DNA of 64,000 nucleotides from Candidatus Enterococcus ferrettii (GCF_017377655.1 NZ_JAFREL010000041.1:46823-110822), one strand, 5' to 3'; shown: positions 48,150 through 57,328, counted from the first letter of the stretch. Notes: generated by a model from the sequence alone, not told the origin. Made by a program: numbers and translations.

Positions 48150-48520
48150 CTGGTGATATCCGGTCATTCTGATAAACTACTTTGGCAAGTCAGTAACAAA
48201 GCATACCTTCATCAGAACATGAAGGACTCAATCGGAAATGCTGCAAATATTCCCATCGGGTTGGACAGATTGAAGAACAAATGTCTCAGAACAAGAGCAT
48301 CATTACTTCCATTTCTAGAATAGTGGGAAATGATCTTAGGAAAAAAGGTCATATTTTCAAGCGATTTTATCGTTTGCATTAATCTCACATCAGCACTATT
48401 TCTGGCAATGGGATAGGTTTGGCTATTGCCAAATAGTTGGTTCCTCTCTACCAAGAAACAATTGAAGTCAAAGATCCATAATCTCAGAGAACGTGTTTAG
48501 CATCACATCTCCGACCAATG
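48150..48520 (+). pseudogene. histidine kinase remnant (ATPase domain)
   Basis: One frame reads IFKRFYRLH (48353-48379), stop, GNGIGLAIAK (48404-48433), stop, then TIEVKD, another stop. These are the F box, G2 box and following strand of a sensor kinase ATPase domain, in the right order and spacing. Just before, another frame reads SDKLLWQVSN, like the start of an N box. Several in-frame stops and frame changes show the gene is dead. Together with the response-regulator start at 48000 this is a decayed two-component system. Confidence 0.6.
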
Positions 48521-48651
48521 AAATCTCTGCTTGATAGACATGAATATGATATTTTTTCATTTTTCTCGATGTGAATAAGATGATTTGAGATAGGATTTTT
48601 TCATAAAAGAGTATAAAAAACAGAAACAACCACTGGAAAGGAATGTTTGCC

Positions 48652-49299
48652 ATGAAAAAAAAGATGATTCCAATAGGAGCAATATGCATTTTGGGCATTA
48701 TACTGACGGGGTGTACAACAAATAAAGCTAATTTAGAATCAAATAGTAAACAAGGAAGCGGTATATCGACTTCTAACAACCAATCAATTGAGGAGAACAA
48801 TGCTAGTAGTAGCTCAAACTCTAAGGCGGTTACTAATGCTACTAGCTCCTCAGAAGATTTTGCTATTTCGTTAGCCGATGCCATCACTATCTATCAAAAA
48901 CAATACCCTGATACTGATATTACAAGTATTGATATCAACGATAAATTTGGCACCTACTTTTATGAAATTACTGGTGTGGACGACAATACTGAATATGAAG
49001 TTGATGTAAATGTGACCAATGGCGAGTTTCGTTTAGACCGTGAAGAAGCTCTTGACAATGATGAAAAAGAGGGCGTGAAAAGAAGCCAAAGTAAAATAAA
49101 TTTTGACAATCTGCTTCCACTGTCTGAGATCAACACCATTGCACTTAAGGAAGCGGACGGTACCATTAAAGAATGGTCTTTGGAAAAAGAATTGTCCACG
49201 ACTTATTGGGAAGTAACAGTTAGCAAGGATCATCAGGAAATTAATGTATCAATTGATGCTCAATCAGGTAATGTTTTAGAAACCGAAGTAGACGATTAA
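48652..49299 (+). CDS. lipoprotein with PepSY domains
   Basis: 215 residues. Lipobox LTGC (Cys about 21) after a short signal, then an Asn/Ser-rich spacer to about 70. Two PepSY-type domains follow: LADAITIYQKQYPDTDITSID with YEITGVDDNTEYEVDV, and INTIALKEADGTIKEWSLE with YWEVTVS. PepSY proteins are thought to inhibit or modulate peptidases or sensors at the cell surface. ATG at 48652 after AAAGGAATG. It directly follows the two-component remnant, a pairing often seen intact elsewhere, so it may be the survivor of that system. Confidence 0.85.
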   Translation: MKKKMIPIGAICILGIILTGCTTNKANLESNSKQGSGISTSNNQSIEENNASSSSNSKAVTNATSSSEDFAISLADAITIYQKQYPDTDITSIDINDKFGTYFYEITGVDDNTEYEVDVNVTNGEFRLDREEALDNDEKEGVKRSQSKINFDNLLPLSEINTIALKEADGTIKEWSLEKELSTTYWEVTVSKDHQEINVSIDAQSGNVLETEVDD

Positions 49300-49313
49300 T
49301 CCTATTTACAAAG

Positions 49314-49353
49314 AATCCGCTAGCTAATCCAAATGGGATTACGCTAACGGATT
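49314..49353 (+). terminator. possible terminator of the PepSY lipoprotein gene
   Basis: Interrupted stem AATCCG...TAGC...AATCC / GGATT...GCTA...CGGATT. The tail is only moderately T-rich. Confidence 0.5.
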
Positions 49354-49383
49354 TATTTAATAATATAATATTTTTGACCCGTA

Positions 49384-49426
49384 GTGAGTCTAAAAAGCCT
49401 TCTAATGATCAATCAAGTTAGACTCA
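49384..49426 (-). terminator. possible terminator of the Dus gene
   Basis: Stem TGAGTCTAA / TTAGACTCA around the dus stop codon, with a long loop and no clear T-run. Confidence 0.4.
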
Positions 49427-50390
49427 TTGAATTCTCTTGAAGAAATTCCTTCAGAATTACTCTTACCTCAGCAGTAGATTTTGTATTCATTAATTTCACT
49501 CGCAAATCGCTAGCACCTGGGAAGCCCTTGACATAAATCTTGAAAAAACGATGCAAGCCGACAATTGAACGTGGTACCTGTTCAGCATATTTATCCTGTA
49601 ACTCAAGCTGTAGTTGTAGTAATTCGATTAATTCCTTAGGTTGGTGTTCTTTGGGTTCTTTTTCAAATGCATAAGGATTTTTGAAAATGCCACGACCGAT
49701 CATAATGCCATCCACCTTGTATTCTTTTGCTAATTCTAAACCCATATTACGATCTAAAATATCACCATTAATCGTGATTAGAGTTTGTGGAGCAATCTTA
49801 TCCCGCAGGGCAATAATTCTAGGGATATCCTCCCAATGAGCCTCTACCTTACTCATTTCTTTTCTCGTCCGCATATGAACCGATAGATTTGCGATATCCT
49901 GTCTTAGAAGATGACTGATCCACTCCTCAAGCTCAGAACGCTCATTAAACCCAATTCTAGTTTTCACGCTAACTGGCAGTCCCCCTGCTTTTGCGGATTC
50001 AATCAATTCGGCGGCTACTTCTGGACGCAAAATTAATCCGCTACCTTTTCCTCGCTCGGCTACATTTGGCACGGGACACCCCATGTTTAGATCAATGCCT
50101 TTAAAACCCATTTCAGCTAAACGAATACTCATTTCTTTAAAAAATTTAGGATTATCTCCCCAAATATGTGCCACCATTGGCTGCTCATCCTCAGAAAAAG
50201 TTAACCGGCCACGGACACTTTCTATGCCATCTGGGTGGCAAAAACTATCAGAGTTTGTAAACTCAGTAAAAAAGACATCTGGGGCACCCGCTTTTTTCAC
50301 CACATGTCGAAAAACAACATCTGTTACATCTTCCATCGGTGCCAAAATAAAAAATGGTTTTGGCAACTCGGTCCAAAAATTATCTGTCAC
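49413..50390 (-). CDS. tRNA-dihydrouridine synthase family protein
   Basis: FMN enzyme that reduces uridine in tRNA D-loops, 325 residues. TIM-barrel signature: [15 protein letters not shown] at the N-terminus, [13 protein letters not shown] with the catalytic cysteine, [14 protein letters not shown] and the phosphate site [11 protein letters not shown]. Compared with DusB it is a slightly different subgroup (EDVTD in place of AGVTD, GKGSGLI in place of GAGAAL). Which uridine it modifies is unknown. Start ATG at 50390. Monocistronic. Confidence 0.9.
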   Translation of the reverse strand: MTDNFWTELPKPFFILAPMEDVTDVVFRHVVKKAGAPDVFFTEFTNSDSFCHPDGIESVRGRLTFSEDEQPMVAHIWGDNPKFFKEMSIRLAEMGFKGIDLNMGCPVPNVAERGKGSGLILRPEVAAELIESAKAGGLPVSVKTRIGFNERSELEEWISHLLRQDIANLSVHMRTRKEMSKVEAHWEDIPRIIALRDKIAPQTLITINGDILDRNMGLELAKEYKVDGIMIGRGIFKNPYAFEKEPKEHQPKELIELLQLQLELQDKYAEQVPRSIVGLHRFFKIYVKGFPGASDLRVKLMNTKSTAEVRVILKEFLQENSMSLT

Positions 50391-50568
50391 TATTTATTCT
50401 TCCTTCCATCACATTCCTATACGTAATTTACACTTTCAAAAACATAGTCATTGTACTAATAATAGGAACAAGAGGCAACGGTAAAGTTTTTATAGCTTAA
50501 CTTTATTTTAATAGAGCACTATCACATAAAAAGCCTTTTACCTTATTATACAGCTTAAGAAAACCTAA

Positions 50569-50612
50569 AAAAGCTGGTTATCGGCACAAAATTGAACCAG
50601 TAACCAGCTTTT
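50569..50612 (-). terminator. terminator of the LiaX-like gene
   Basis: Stem AAAAGCTGGTTA (50569-50580) / TAACCAGCTTTT (50601-50612), with inner GGTTC pairing possible; T-rich on both sides. Confidence 0.8.
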
Positions 50613-50641
50613 TTTGAAATGTTTTGAACCAAGCTTATCCA

Positions 50642-52420
50642 TTATTTGTCGAAATCTTTTAGAAAAATATTACCTGTTTTAGAAGAAATATCAATCTGTA
50701 CCGGATTTTCTAATGGCCGTCGGAAATGGAACAGACGTTGTTTCGTGTCATTTCTTTCTCTAACCGTTTGAAAATCAGATAATCGGTAATTGATTTTACC
50801 TAAACTCGTTTTAGCTACACCTTCTAAACCAAGAGCAGTTGGAAAAGAAACTTTAATATTACCGTTAATTGAATTTGCACGAATTTTTTTTAATTCACTA
50901 TTACCGATCGAAAGCTTAATGTCACCATTCACTAATGAAGCATCAACGTTAGCTACATCCGCCGTTGAAACAATAGACCCATTCACTGTTTCGATAATTG
51001 AATCCACAATTACGCCTTTATCGATCTCGACTTCGTTATCCGTTCCTTGAATTTCCAGAACAGCTGTACCAATATTCTTAAATACTAATTCACCGTGAGC
51101 GGATTTAACAAAAAGGTCTTCAGCTTCAACATTTTTTACGGTTAAGTTGCCGTTCAGCATTCGAATCTTGATATGATTATAGGTTTGTTCCGGCAAATGG
51201 AATGTCAATTCAGCACTAACCCGTTTGTTATGAACATGGAATAACAGCTGCTCATCCTCAACGGTAATTTGACTTCTTTCCATAAAGGACTCCATTGGAT
51301 CACCTTCATACATTTTTCCATGAAGCTTAATTTCTGCATCCACCATAATGTACGACCTTGGCCAGGTTTTAAAAATGATCGAACCATTGGCTAATTTTAC
51401 ATCTAAATCCGTAATTATCTCTTCTTTGAAATTGAAACGATGATCAAAACGAGTGTTGCCCGAATTCCCAACCGCCGGTAATTTAATGTCACTCCATTTG
51501 CCATCCACAGTATCGGCAACAGTCTTCAAAGTGCGATTAACTAGTTGATTGATTCGACTGTTGAAATTATCTGGTCTAACAAATGGTTCGTCAACTTCCT
51601 CTTCATGCTCATAGAATTCTTCTGGAGTCTCGTCATGATTCGGCATTTCCGTTTGCCAAACTGGAATGGAATAGAAATCTTTTTCAACAGTTCCTTTTTC
51701 TTGCTTTAGCTGTTTGATTTTTGTTTCCAGCTCAGCTATTTCTTTTTGTGTTTGCTGATACAATACAAGATTTTCTTCCGAAATGATTTCTAGTTCAACT
51801 TCCAGCTTAAGATTTCTAAATGTTTCCTGCTTAGTCTTCAATATCTCGGTGAGAGGTTGAATTTGCTGATCGAGTTGATTGAGCTTCATTAGAGACGCAT
51901 TTTCTTTACTTTCAGCCTTTTTTTCAGAAGCGTCCTTTGGTTTTTCGACAGATTCATTAGTATGCAATTGATGATCATTGGTTTCCCATTCATCAATCAG
52001 GCTGGCGATGTGATCCTTAGTTTTCTCAGGTTCTAATTGCTTTTCCTTTTGCTTGGCAAACTCAGTTTCTTGGAGCTTTTCTTGTTTTGTATCTTGAGCA
52101 GCTTTTGGATCGTCTGTCTTTAGTTCTTGATTTGCTTCATAATCAACTTCCTGTTCAAGCTTCGCTCCAGATTCCTGTGAAGATTCTACTTGGTTTTGGT
52201 ACTTCGCTTCTTTTGCCGATTCTGAAATTACTTTTTGTTCTACTTCTTCCGACTCTTGAACTGATGCTACTTTTAACTCTGTTGCTTCTTTTGCTGATTC
52301 TGTTTTTTTTTCTCCATCTATTGCTTCAGCTTGCTCAATTTCTTCAAGCAAATTTAAGCCCTCTTCAGGGGTAATGGTTCCATCTTTAATTGCTTCTAGA
52401 ATTTCTTTGCGTAGGGTCAT
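50642..52420 (-). CDS. LiaX/YvlB-like protein: helical N-terminus, coiled-coil, DUF4097 beta domain
   Basis: 592 residues. The N-terminus MTLRKEILEAIKDGTITPEEGLNLL matches the short helical module of LiaX and YvlB. A very acidic Gln/Glu/Lys region (about 35-180) and a coiled coil (about 185-245) follow. From about 330 the DUF4097 beta-helix repeat begins (LANGSIIFKTW, VNGSIVSTADVANVDASLVNGDIKLS). LiaX of Enterococcus faecalis controls the LiaFSR envelope-stress response and daptomycin susceptibility. Here no liaY- or liaZ-like PspC gene is adjacent, so the equivalence is not certain. Start ATG at 52420 after AGGAGG. No signal peptide is visible. Confidence 0.75.
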   Translation of the reverse strand: MTLRKEILEAIKDGTITPEEGLNLLEEIEQAEAIDGEKKTESAKEATELKVASVQESEEVEQKVISESAKEAKYQNQVESSQESGAKLEQEVDYEANQELKTDDPKAAQDTKQEKLQETEFAKQKEKQLEPEKTKDHIASLIDEWETNDHQLHTNESVEKPKDASEKKAESKENASLMKLNQLDQQIQPLTEILKTKQETFRNLKLEVELEIISEENLVLYQQTQKEIAELETKIKQLKQEKGTVEKDFYSIPVWQTEMPNHDETPEEFYEHEEEVDEPFVRPDNFNSRINQLVNRTLKTVADTVDGKWSDIKLPAVGNSGNTRFDHRFNFKEEIITDLDVKLANGSIIFKTWPRSYIMVDAEIKLHGKMYEGDPMESFMERSQITVEDEQLLFHVHNKRVSAELTFHLPEQTYNHIKIRMLNGNLTVKNVEAEDLFVKSAHGELVFKNIGTAVLEIQGTDNEVEIDKGVIVDSIIETVNGSIVSTADVANVDASLVNGDIKLSIGNSELKKIRANSINGNIKVSFPTALGLEGVAKTSLGKINYRLSDFQTVRERNDTKQRLFHFRRPLENPVQIDISSKTGNIFLKDFDK

Positions 52421-52525
52421 GATAAAGCCTCCTTATTAGACTACGTTTCTCCATGATACTATTATGCAAGATTTATTTGAATTTTTCATAGGCCAAAAGA
52501 AGTATTTTTGTTAAGTCTTTTTCAC

Positions 52526-52566
52526 GACAAAAAGCTATACTTTTGTTAAAGCCAAAGTATAGCTTT
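52526..52566 (-). terminator. terminator-like hairpin
   Basis: Stem AAAGCTATACTTT (52531-52543) / AAAGTATAGCTTT (52554-52566) followed on the minus strand by a short T-run. It overlaps the end of the small open frame at 52535-52678. Confidence 0.6.
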
Positions 52567-52678
52567 CTTCACTCAGTTTGACGTTTATGACCTGCTTAAC
52601 ACCGTTTTTAGAAAGCTTCATCTTATATGCACCTACTACATTCAATTTTAAAAGAATATCCCAATTCACAAAAAACAA
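52535..52678 (-). CDS. 47-residue open frame, possibly a gene tail
   Basis: TTG start seven bases after GGGAGGAGAGCA and a terminator right behind, so it has the outer form of a gene. The residues (LSKNGVKQVINVKLSEESY near the end) resemble the C-terminus of an LDH/MDH-type dehydrogenase (N-G-V-x-x-V-x-x-x-L-S/N-E-E). More likely a remnant or a spurious frame than a functional peptide; I cannot decide. Confidence 0.35.
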   Translation of the reverse strand: MFFVNWDILLKLNVVGAYKMKLSKNGVKQVINVKLSEESYTLALTKV

Positions 52679-53131
52679 TGCTCTCCTCCCATTATGATAA
52701 TAGAAGTTTCAACTTTAATTTTAGCAATAGTCTCATGAGACGTAAGAATTTCAAGTAAGGTTGTCTTCACGATCCAACAAAACTTCTGTTTCATCATTGT
52801 AGTTTCTATCTAAAATTTAAATAATTTTTCCGATGAACTTGAATACTAGTTGAATAAACGAACATGCTAATGTTTTCTTTTTGGGTCTATTATACGAGTA
52901 TTCCATGGTTAAAAAGAGAACGGTTGTTCCATAAAAAAATGAAACTTAAGATAGAAAAGTTTATAATAGAATATAAACACAAAATAACTAGATAAAGTAA
53001 CTACAAAGGCTATTATCAGCAAGCACTATATTTTTGAACGTTTTGTAATAAAACAAACCGAAGCTGTAATTCGGAAAGTCGGAATTTACTCAATTATTTT
53101 AACCACAATATTTTTAAGGAGGTGTATAACA
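52679..53131. other. non-coding stretch
   Basis: AT-rich, no open frame with a binding site. It holds a TATAAT at 52962-52967 with a weak -35 (ATGAAA) that may serve the nuclease gene, and GAACGGTTGTTC at 52918-52929, a palindrome that resembles but does not match a LexA box. Confidence 0.5.
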
Positions 53132-54325
53132 ATGAGTACGATTTTGATCTTAATGGGGCTTATTTGCTTTGTGCTGAGCTTGATTCACATGTTCCAATCT
53201 TTTTTTAGGAAGATATCTCAGAGAAATGGGCTTGCTATACTTGCTCTAGCGGTTACAATGATAATCACTGGAACAGCCTTGGCACCACCTGTTGAAACAG
53301 TATATGCTGCAAAGAGCAATGCGAAGTCGGAAAAAGTTGTCAAAGAATCCTCCACAAAAAAGAACAATTCAAAAAAGAACCATCAGCAAAAAGCTGATGA
53401 TAAGAAAGTGCCAAGCAAACGGGAAAAAGCTGAACAACAAGAAGCACTTGATGGTATTCCTACCAGGATCAAGCAAGAGAATGATCAACTAGCCGTTCTC
53501 AACTACAGTGGTACCCAGACTATAGCTGTTAATAATAATGTGCCAACTTTTTCAGACGGCGATTTATCTTTAGCAAATAAAGCCTGGGAAGTCTATGGTG
53601 ATTTAGACAATTTAAATCGTGCAAGCTATGCAGAGGCCATGTTAAATAAAAGTTTGATGCCTACGAAAAAACGCGGAGATATTTCCAAAGTTAAACCAAC
53701 TGGCTGGCACAATAAAAAATTAGGAAAAAGTTATCTTTACAACAGATCCCACCTAATCGGCTACACACTTTCTGGTGAAAATGACAACTGGAAAAATTTA
53801 ATTACCGGCACAGCTCAACTCAATAATCCCGAAATGCTACGCCACGAAATGGACATTAAAGCTTATCTTGAAAAAAATAAAAAAAACTATGTACGTTACT
53901 CGGTTACGCCTGTTTTTAGAGGGGATGAACTTCTAGCCCGCGGCGTCCATTTAATGGCTAAATCGATTAACACTGATGCTATCAATTTCAATGTTTATAT
54001 TTTCAATGTCCAAGAGGGGATTACGCTAAATTATTCCGATGGCACCAGCCAGGCTAACAAGGATATCGCGGCACAGCAAAACGAAGTATTTGAGGAATCT
54101 GAGCTTGAAGCTCAGCAAGATGCACAAACACAACAAGAGCAACAATCAGCACCACCCAGCGCACAAGAATACGTTGACGTTAATGGAAATGGGTTAATCA
54201 AAGGTTCTAAAAATGGAATTTATCATATTCCTGGAAGCCAATACTATGGCAGAACTACTAGTCCAGCTGCTTGGTTTAAAACTGTTGAAGAAGCCGAACA
54301 AGCCGGGTATCGTTCTCCTAAGTAA
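53132..54325 (+). CDS. secreted DNA/RNA non-specific endonuclease
   Basis: 397 residues. Two hydrophobic segments at the N-terminus (2-22 and 34-52, followed by an Ala-rich YAAKS signal-like end), a Lys/Ser/Asn-rich basic linker to about 110, then a beta-beta-alpha metal nuclease domain (about 115-310). The catalytic motif reads [19 protein letters not shown], with NRSH in the position of the DRGH motif of S. marcescens-type nucleases; [10 protein letters not shown] follows. A Gln-rich spacer leads to a C-terminal ~45-residue module ([20 protein letters not shown], then [15 protein letters not shown]), the short domain often attached to such nucleases. Start ATG after AAGGAGGTGTATAACA. Confidence 0.9.
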   Translation: MSTILILMGLICFVLSLIHMFQSFFRKISQRNGLAILALAVTMIITGTALAPPVETVYAAKSNAKSEKVVKESSTKKNNSKKNHQQKADDKKVPSKREKAEQQEALDGIPTRIKQENDQLAVLNYSGTQTIAVNNNVPTFSDGDLSLANKAWEVYGDLDNLNRASYAEAMLNKSLMPTKKRGDISKVKPTGWHNKKLGKSYLYNRSHLIGYTLSGENDNWKNLITGTAQLNNPEMLRHEMDIKAYLEKNKKNYVRYSVTPVFRGDELLARGVHLMAKSINTDAINFNVYIFNVQEGITLNYSDGTSQANKDIAAQQNEVFEESELEAQQDAQTQQEQQSAPPSAQEYVDVNGNGLIKGSKNGIYHIPGSQYYGRTTSPAAWFKTVEEAEQAGYRSPK

Positions 54326-54740
54326 TCCGGTTTTAGTATCAATTTACCAGAAAAAATTACTGCTTTAAATAATTTGCCACTTAAAAATTAAGGTAAATAG
54401 TCAGGTGTTAAATTTCAATGGTTTTAAAAAAATACTACTTACTTCTTTAATTGAAGTAAGCTTGAAGGTTTTAAGCACTTCTTTTCATAAACTAGTTGCT
54501 CATTTAGCAATGAATTATGGAATTTTAATAATTTAAATCATCTATAAAACCCTATTAAAACTAGTAGACAAAACAGCAATTAACGCTATCTGTACTCAGG
54601 ACTTTTTGGGAAGTACTTACTACGATAATCATGTATATAGAAATTTTTCACTCTGAAAGTATCTCCTGCTTTTATTGTTATACGGTGGGCCGATTTAACT
54701 TAGATTATGACTTTAGAAGCTTGCATTCAGGTTATTAGAA
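54326..54740. other. non-coding stretch with possible gene remnant
   Basis: No intact gene. The minus strand from 54699 to 54586 is an open frame of 37 codons without start, reading ITIKAGDTFRVKNFYIHDY and more, which looks like protein but which I do not recognise. An inverted repeat, CTTACTTC / GAAGTAAG (54438-54460), is followed on the minus strand by a T-run. Confidence 0.4.
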
Positions 54741-54784
54741 CGAAACAAAAAGGAGCACTTATCTCATCGCTCCTTTTTGTTTCG
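54741..54784. terminator. terminator of the amine oxidase gene
   Basis: 16-bp perfect stem CGAAACAAAAAGGAGC (54741-54756) / GCTCCTTTTTGTTTCG (54769-54784). Confidence 0.8.
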
Positions 54785-54810
54785 CTCCCAACAGCTTTAT
54801 CATCTTTTGA

Positions 54811-56151
54811 TTAAACTAGTTTAACTTCTTTTTTCATCATAATCTTTTGTGCCTCTCGTTCGCCGGACCTAACAGCACCTTCAAAATACCCGTTCCAGAT
54901 CGTCGCGGTTTCTGTTCCAGCAAAGTGAATTCCCTCAACATTTGATTGCAGGAACTCACCATATTTGATAAAGCCACCTGGTGTAAAATGGCCAGAAAAA
55001 CAGCCATTAGTAAACGGTTCTTCATTCCAATCTTGCGTAATAAAGTGCTCCGGATTTCTTGCCTGTTCGCCGTAAAGCTTGACTAGTTCTTCAATCAAGC
55101 GAGCTTTTTGTTCTTCTTCCGACAGCTTGCTCAATTGGATCGAATCAATTCCGTAAACGAAGAAGGTCAGAATGCCCTTCTTTTGATCGACTAAGGAATT
55201 ATCCAGACTCTCGATAATCAGTCCTTCACTCATGTTGCGCTGACCAGATAATCCAGATTCACGCCAAAATGGTTGCTCATAAACAGCATGGTATTTCGAT
55301 GCGCTGCCAGGCAGAATGCTTTGCAATGTCTTTTTCTTCCAAACTGGCAGTTCTGGTGTAAAGGTGATTTTTGAATTCACGACAGTCGGCGGCACGGCTA
55401 TTAGAACTTGTGTTGTTAAGTACAGTTCTCCCACTCTGGTTTCTACAAGGTATCCCTCCTCGTTTTTCGAAACTCCCTTAACTATTTGTTCGAAAAAAAC
55501 CGAGCCATAGTCATCCGCCATTTTTTCAGCGATTGCCTGTGGTCCTCCGACAATTCGATCCTGCTGGGCCCCACCTTTTGCACCTAATAAACTTTGAACG
55601 CCATTACCCGCTTTAATATAATACAACATTTGAAACAGCGAAACCTCACCAGCATCCGAAGCTAACAATCCTCCCGCTAGCATTCGACCGACGAAGCCTG
55701 CGACTTCTTCGTCTTTTGTTTGTAAGTTTAACCAGCTAGCCAATGTCATTCGATCTTGATTGGCAATATTGGGACTTTTGTGTGGATAATCCAAGTTCAC
55801 TTGATCGGCTAGTTCATCAATAACTTCAAATAACTCCAGCATTTCCTCTGGTTCTTGATCATGAACATCATCAAGATAATGGTACTGTCCTTTACCAAAC
55901 AATTGAGAAGGGAAGGTCGGTACGTCATATTGAGCAGCTAGCTCATACATTCGATCCTGTGTTGGTCCTAACCACTGACCTCCTAAGTCAATCTGAGTTC
56001 CATCCTCCAGCCATTTTGTTTCCGTCCGACCGCCTACACGATTACGTGCTTCCAAAATAACTGTTTTAAATCCATTTTTCTTTAAAGATAACCCAGCTGC
56101 CAGCCCAGCAAAACCAGCACCGATAATAACTACATCATATCTTTTCTCCAT
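54811..56151 (-). CDS. flavin monoamine oxidase family protein
   Basis: FAD-dependent amine oxidase, 446 residues. N-terminal dinucleotide motif VVIIGAGFAGLAAGLSLKK with EARNRVGGRTETKW. The substrate-domain entry is LGGQWLGPTQDRMYELA. The C-terminal FAD motif is GIHFAGTETATIWNGYFEGAV. It oxidises primary amines to aldehydes with release of ammonia and hydrogen peroxide; substrate (tyramine, putrescine, phenylethylamine) unknown. No signal peptide. ATG at 56151 follows TTAGGAGGACATATA. Its promoter overlaps the end of the upstream merR gene and has the MerR-type 19-bp spacer. Confidence 0.92.
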   Translation of the reverse strand: MEKRYDVVIIGAGFAGLAAGLSLKKNGFKTVILEARNRVGGRTETKWLEDGTQIDLGGQWLGPTQDRMYELAAQYDVPTFPSQLFGKGQYHYLDDVHDQEPEEMLELFEVIDELADQVNLDYPHKSPNIANQDRMTLASWLNLQTKDEEVAGFVGRMLAGGLLASDAGEVSLFQMLYYIKAGNGVQSLLGAKGGAQQDRIVGGPQAIAEKMADDYGSVFFEQIVKGVSKNEEGYLVETRVGELYLTTQVLIAVPPTVVNSKITFTPELPVWKKKTLQSILPGSASKYHAVYEQPFWRESGLSGQRNMSEGLIIESLDNSLVDQKKGILTFFVYGIDSIQLSKLSEEEQKARLIEELVKLYGEQARNPEHFITQDWNEEPFTNGCFSGHFTPGGFIKYGEFLQSNVEGIHFAGTETATIWNGYFEGAVRSGEREAQKIMMKKEVKLV

Positions 56152-56182
56152 TATATGTCCTCCTAAAATACTTTATAATAAA

Positions 56183-56213
56183 AGTATAGAGGTTATAACC
56201 GTTATAAGGTCAA
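56183..56213 (-). promoter_or_regulatory. MerR-type promoter of the amine oxidase gene
   Basis: Minus strand TTGACC (56213-56208), spacer of 19 bp (56207-56189), TATACT (56188-56183). The spacer contains the perfect dyad TATAACGGTTATA. Overlong 19-bp spacers with a central dyad are the hallmark of promoters that MerR proteins activate by twisting DNA. The -35 overlaps the merR stop codon. Confidence 0.85.
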
Positions 56214-57019
56214 TCCACAAGTCTTACTTGGATTTCGGTTAAAAACTCATCACTGTGCTGGGTTTCATGAAAATCAATCAAATAAAACTCATAGAAAGGG
56301 AGCTCCACTTGATAACCTTGTTGCTTTAGCTGATCTTTCATTTCTTCCAAATGATTACCCGCTTGTTCATAGTCCCCTTGATAAAAATAGCTGGCATAAG
56401 TTCCGGCCTCCAAACAATTACACTCGGTAACTACATCCTCCTTCTCAGAATTCGTTAAAAACAAAATCCCCTCATACGTCATCTCAAAACTATCAGAGAT
56501 AATTCCTGCCACGAAATGGAACTCATACGAACTACTTTGTTCTAAGACTTCTCCATACAATTCTCGCATTGCCGTTTCGAACTCTGCTTCATTTCCATAT
56601 TCAACCTTCTTCCAAAAATATGGGCGTACTACTTTCTCTTCGATTACGATTCTTTCGATCGGCAGTTCCTGCTGCTGCAATTGGTCCAAAATACGATTAC
56701 GCGCAGTCACTCCCGCCAGCTTTTTTTCCATTAAAGCAATCTTTTCTTTTAATAAGCGCTGGTTCTCCCGAAAAATTTCTTGCGTAGTAGCCAACGTTCG
56801 ATCCTTCAAGTATGCTTCAATAGATTCTAACGGTACGTCCAATTCTCGCAAATCCCGAATAATGTTTAATAGATAAATTTCCTTTTCTGAATATAACCGA
56901 TAGTTATTCTCGGTTCTTTCCGGCGTTAATAACCCTATTTTTTCGTAATGTCGAATGATATGAGTCGAGATACCATACATTTCGGCAATCTCCTTAATTG
57001 AAAAAAACTTTGCCTTCAC
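56210..57019 (-). CDS. MerR-family regulator with effector-binding domain
   Basis: 269 residues, BmrR-like layout. The N-terminal MerR helix-turn-helix is IKEIAEMYGISTHIIRHYEKIGLL with NYRLYSEKEI. A dimerisation helix covers about 75-115, and a GyrI/BmrR-like ligand-binding domain of about 145 residues ends LPFYEFYLIDFHETQHSDEFLTEIQV. GTG start at 57019 after GGAGGAGCCATA. It probably activates the amine oxidase gene in response to an amine or cationic ligand; the ligand is inference. Confidence 0.92.
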   Translation of the reverse strand: MKAKFFSIKEIAEMYGISTHIIRHYEKIGLLTPERTENNYRLYSEKEIYLLNIIRDLRELDVPLESIEAYLKDRTLATTQEIFRENQRLLKEKIALMEKKLAGVTARNRILDQLQQQELPIERIVIEEKVVRPYFWKKVEYGNEAEFETAMRELYGEVLEQSSSYEFHFVAGIISDSFEMTYEGILFLTNSEKEDVVTECNCLEAGTYASYFYQGDYEQAGNHLEEMKDQLKQQGYQVELPFYEFYLIDFHETQHSDEFLTEIQVRLVD

Positions 57020-57058
57020 TATGGCTCCTCCTATTCAATAAATCAGTAGTATGATTTA

Positions 57059-57087
57059 AGCATACGTTAGAAAAGTTGGCATGACAA
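57059..57087 (-). promoter_or_regulatory. merR promoter
   Basis: Minus strand TTGTCA (57087-57082), 17-bp spacer, TATGCT (57064-57059), 40 bp before the GTG start. Confidence 0.65.
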
Positions 57088-57234
57088 TATTTTTGGAGAT
57101 GAAAAATAATGGGCATGATTTACTTGTAAAAAGCCTATTTAGCAATTGCAACTTTTTTTATGGGGAATTTAGTTTTCTCTTTTGAGTTAGGTAGTATTCC
57201 CTGGAAATTCAAAAAATAATTGCACCGAGTGAAA
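57088..57234. other. non-coding stretch
   Basis: Between the merR promoter and the WxL-cluster terminator; AT-rich, nothing recognisable. Confidence 0.5.
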
Positions 57235-57271
57235 AAGACTGAACTCATTGGCTACTTTTGAGTTCAGTCTT
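57235..57271 (-). terminator. terminator of the WxL cluster
   Basis: Stem AAGACTGAACTCA (57235-57247) / TGAGTTCAGTCTT (57259-57271), with TTTTTC following on the minus strand. Confidence 0.8.
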
Positions 57272-57328
57272 CATTTTGTTGGAATAGATTAAATTTCCTA
57301 GTAAAATATCTATCTATTCAGATCTCGT

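Noticed and set aside
48212..48454. An 80-codon minus-strand open frame
   Set aside because: It is antisense to the kinase remnant, whose plus-strand frames show F-box and G2-box residues, and it lacks a ribosome binding site.
48468..48887. A 139-codon minus-strand open frame
   Set aside because: It overlaps the PepSY lipoprotein gene antisense and has no binding site; the lipoprotein has signal, lipobox and domains.
52918..52929. GAACGGTTGTTC as an SOS box for the nuclease gene
   Set aside because: The outer C and G of CGAAC-N4-GTTCG are both missing, and it is upstream of the only plausible -35, so LexA control is not supported.
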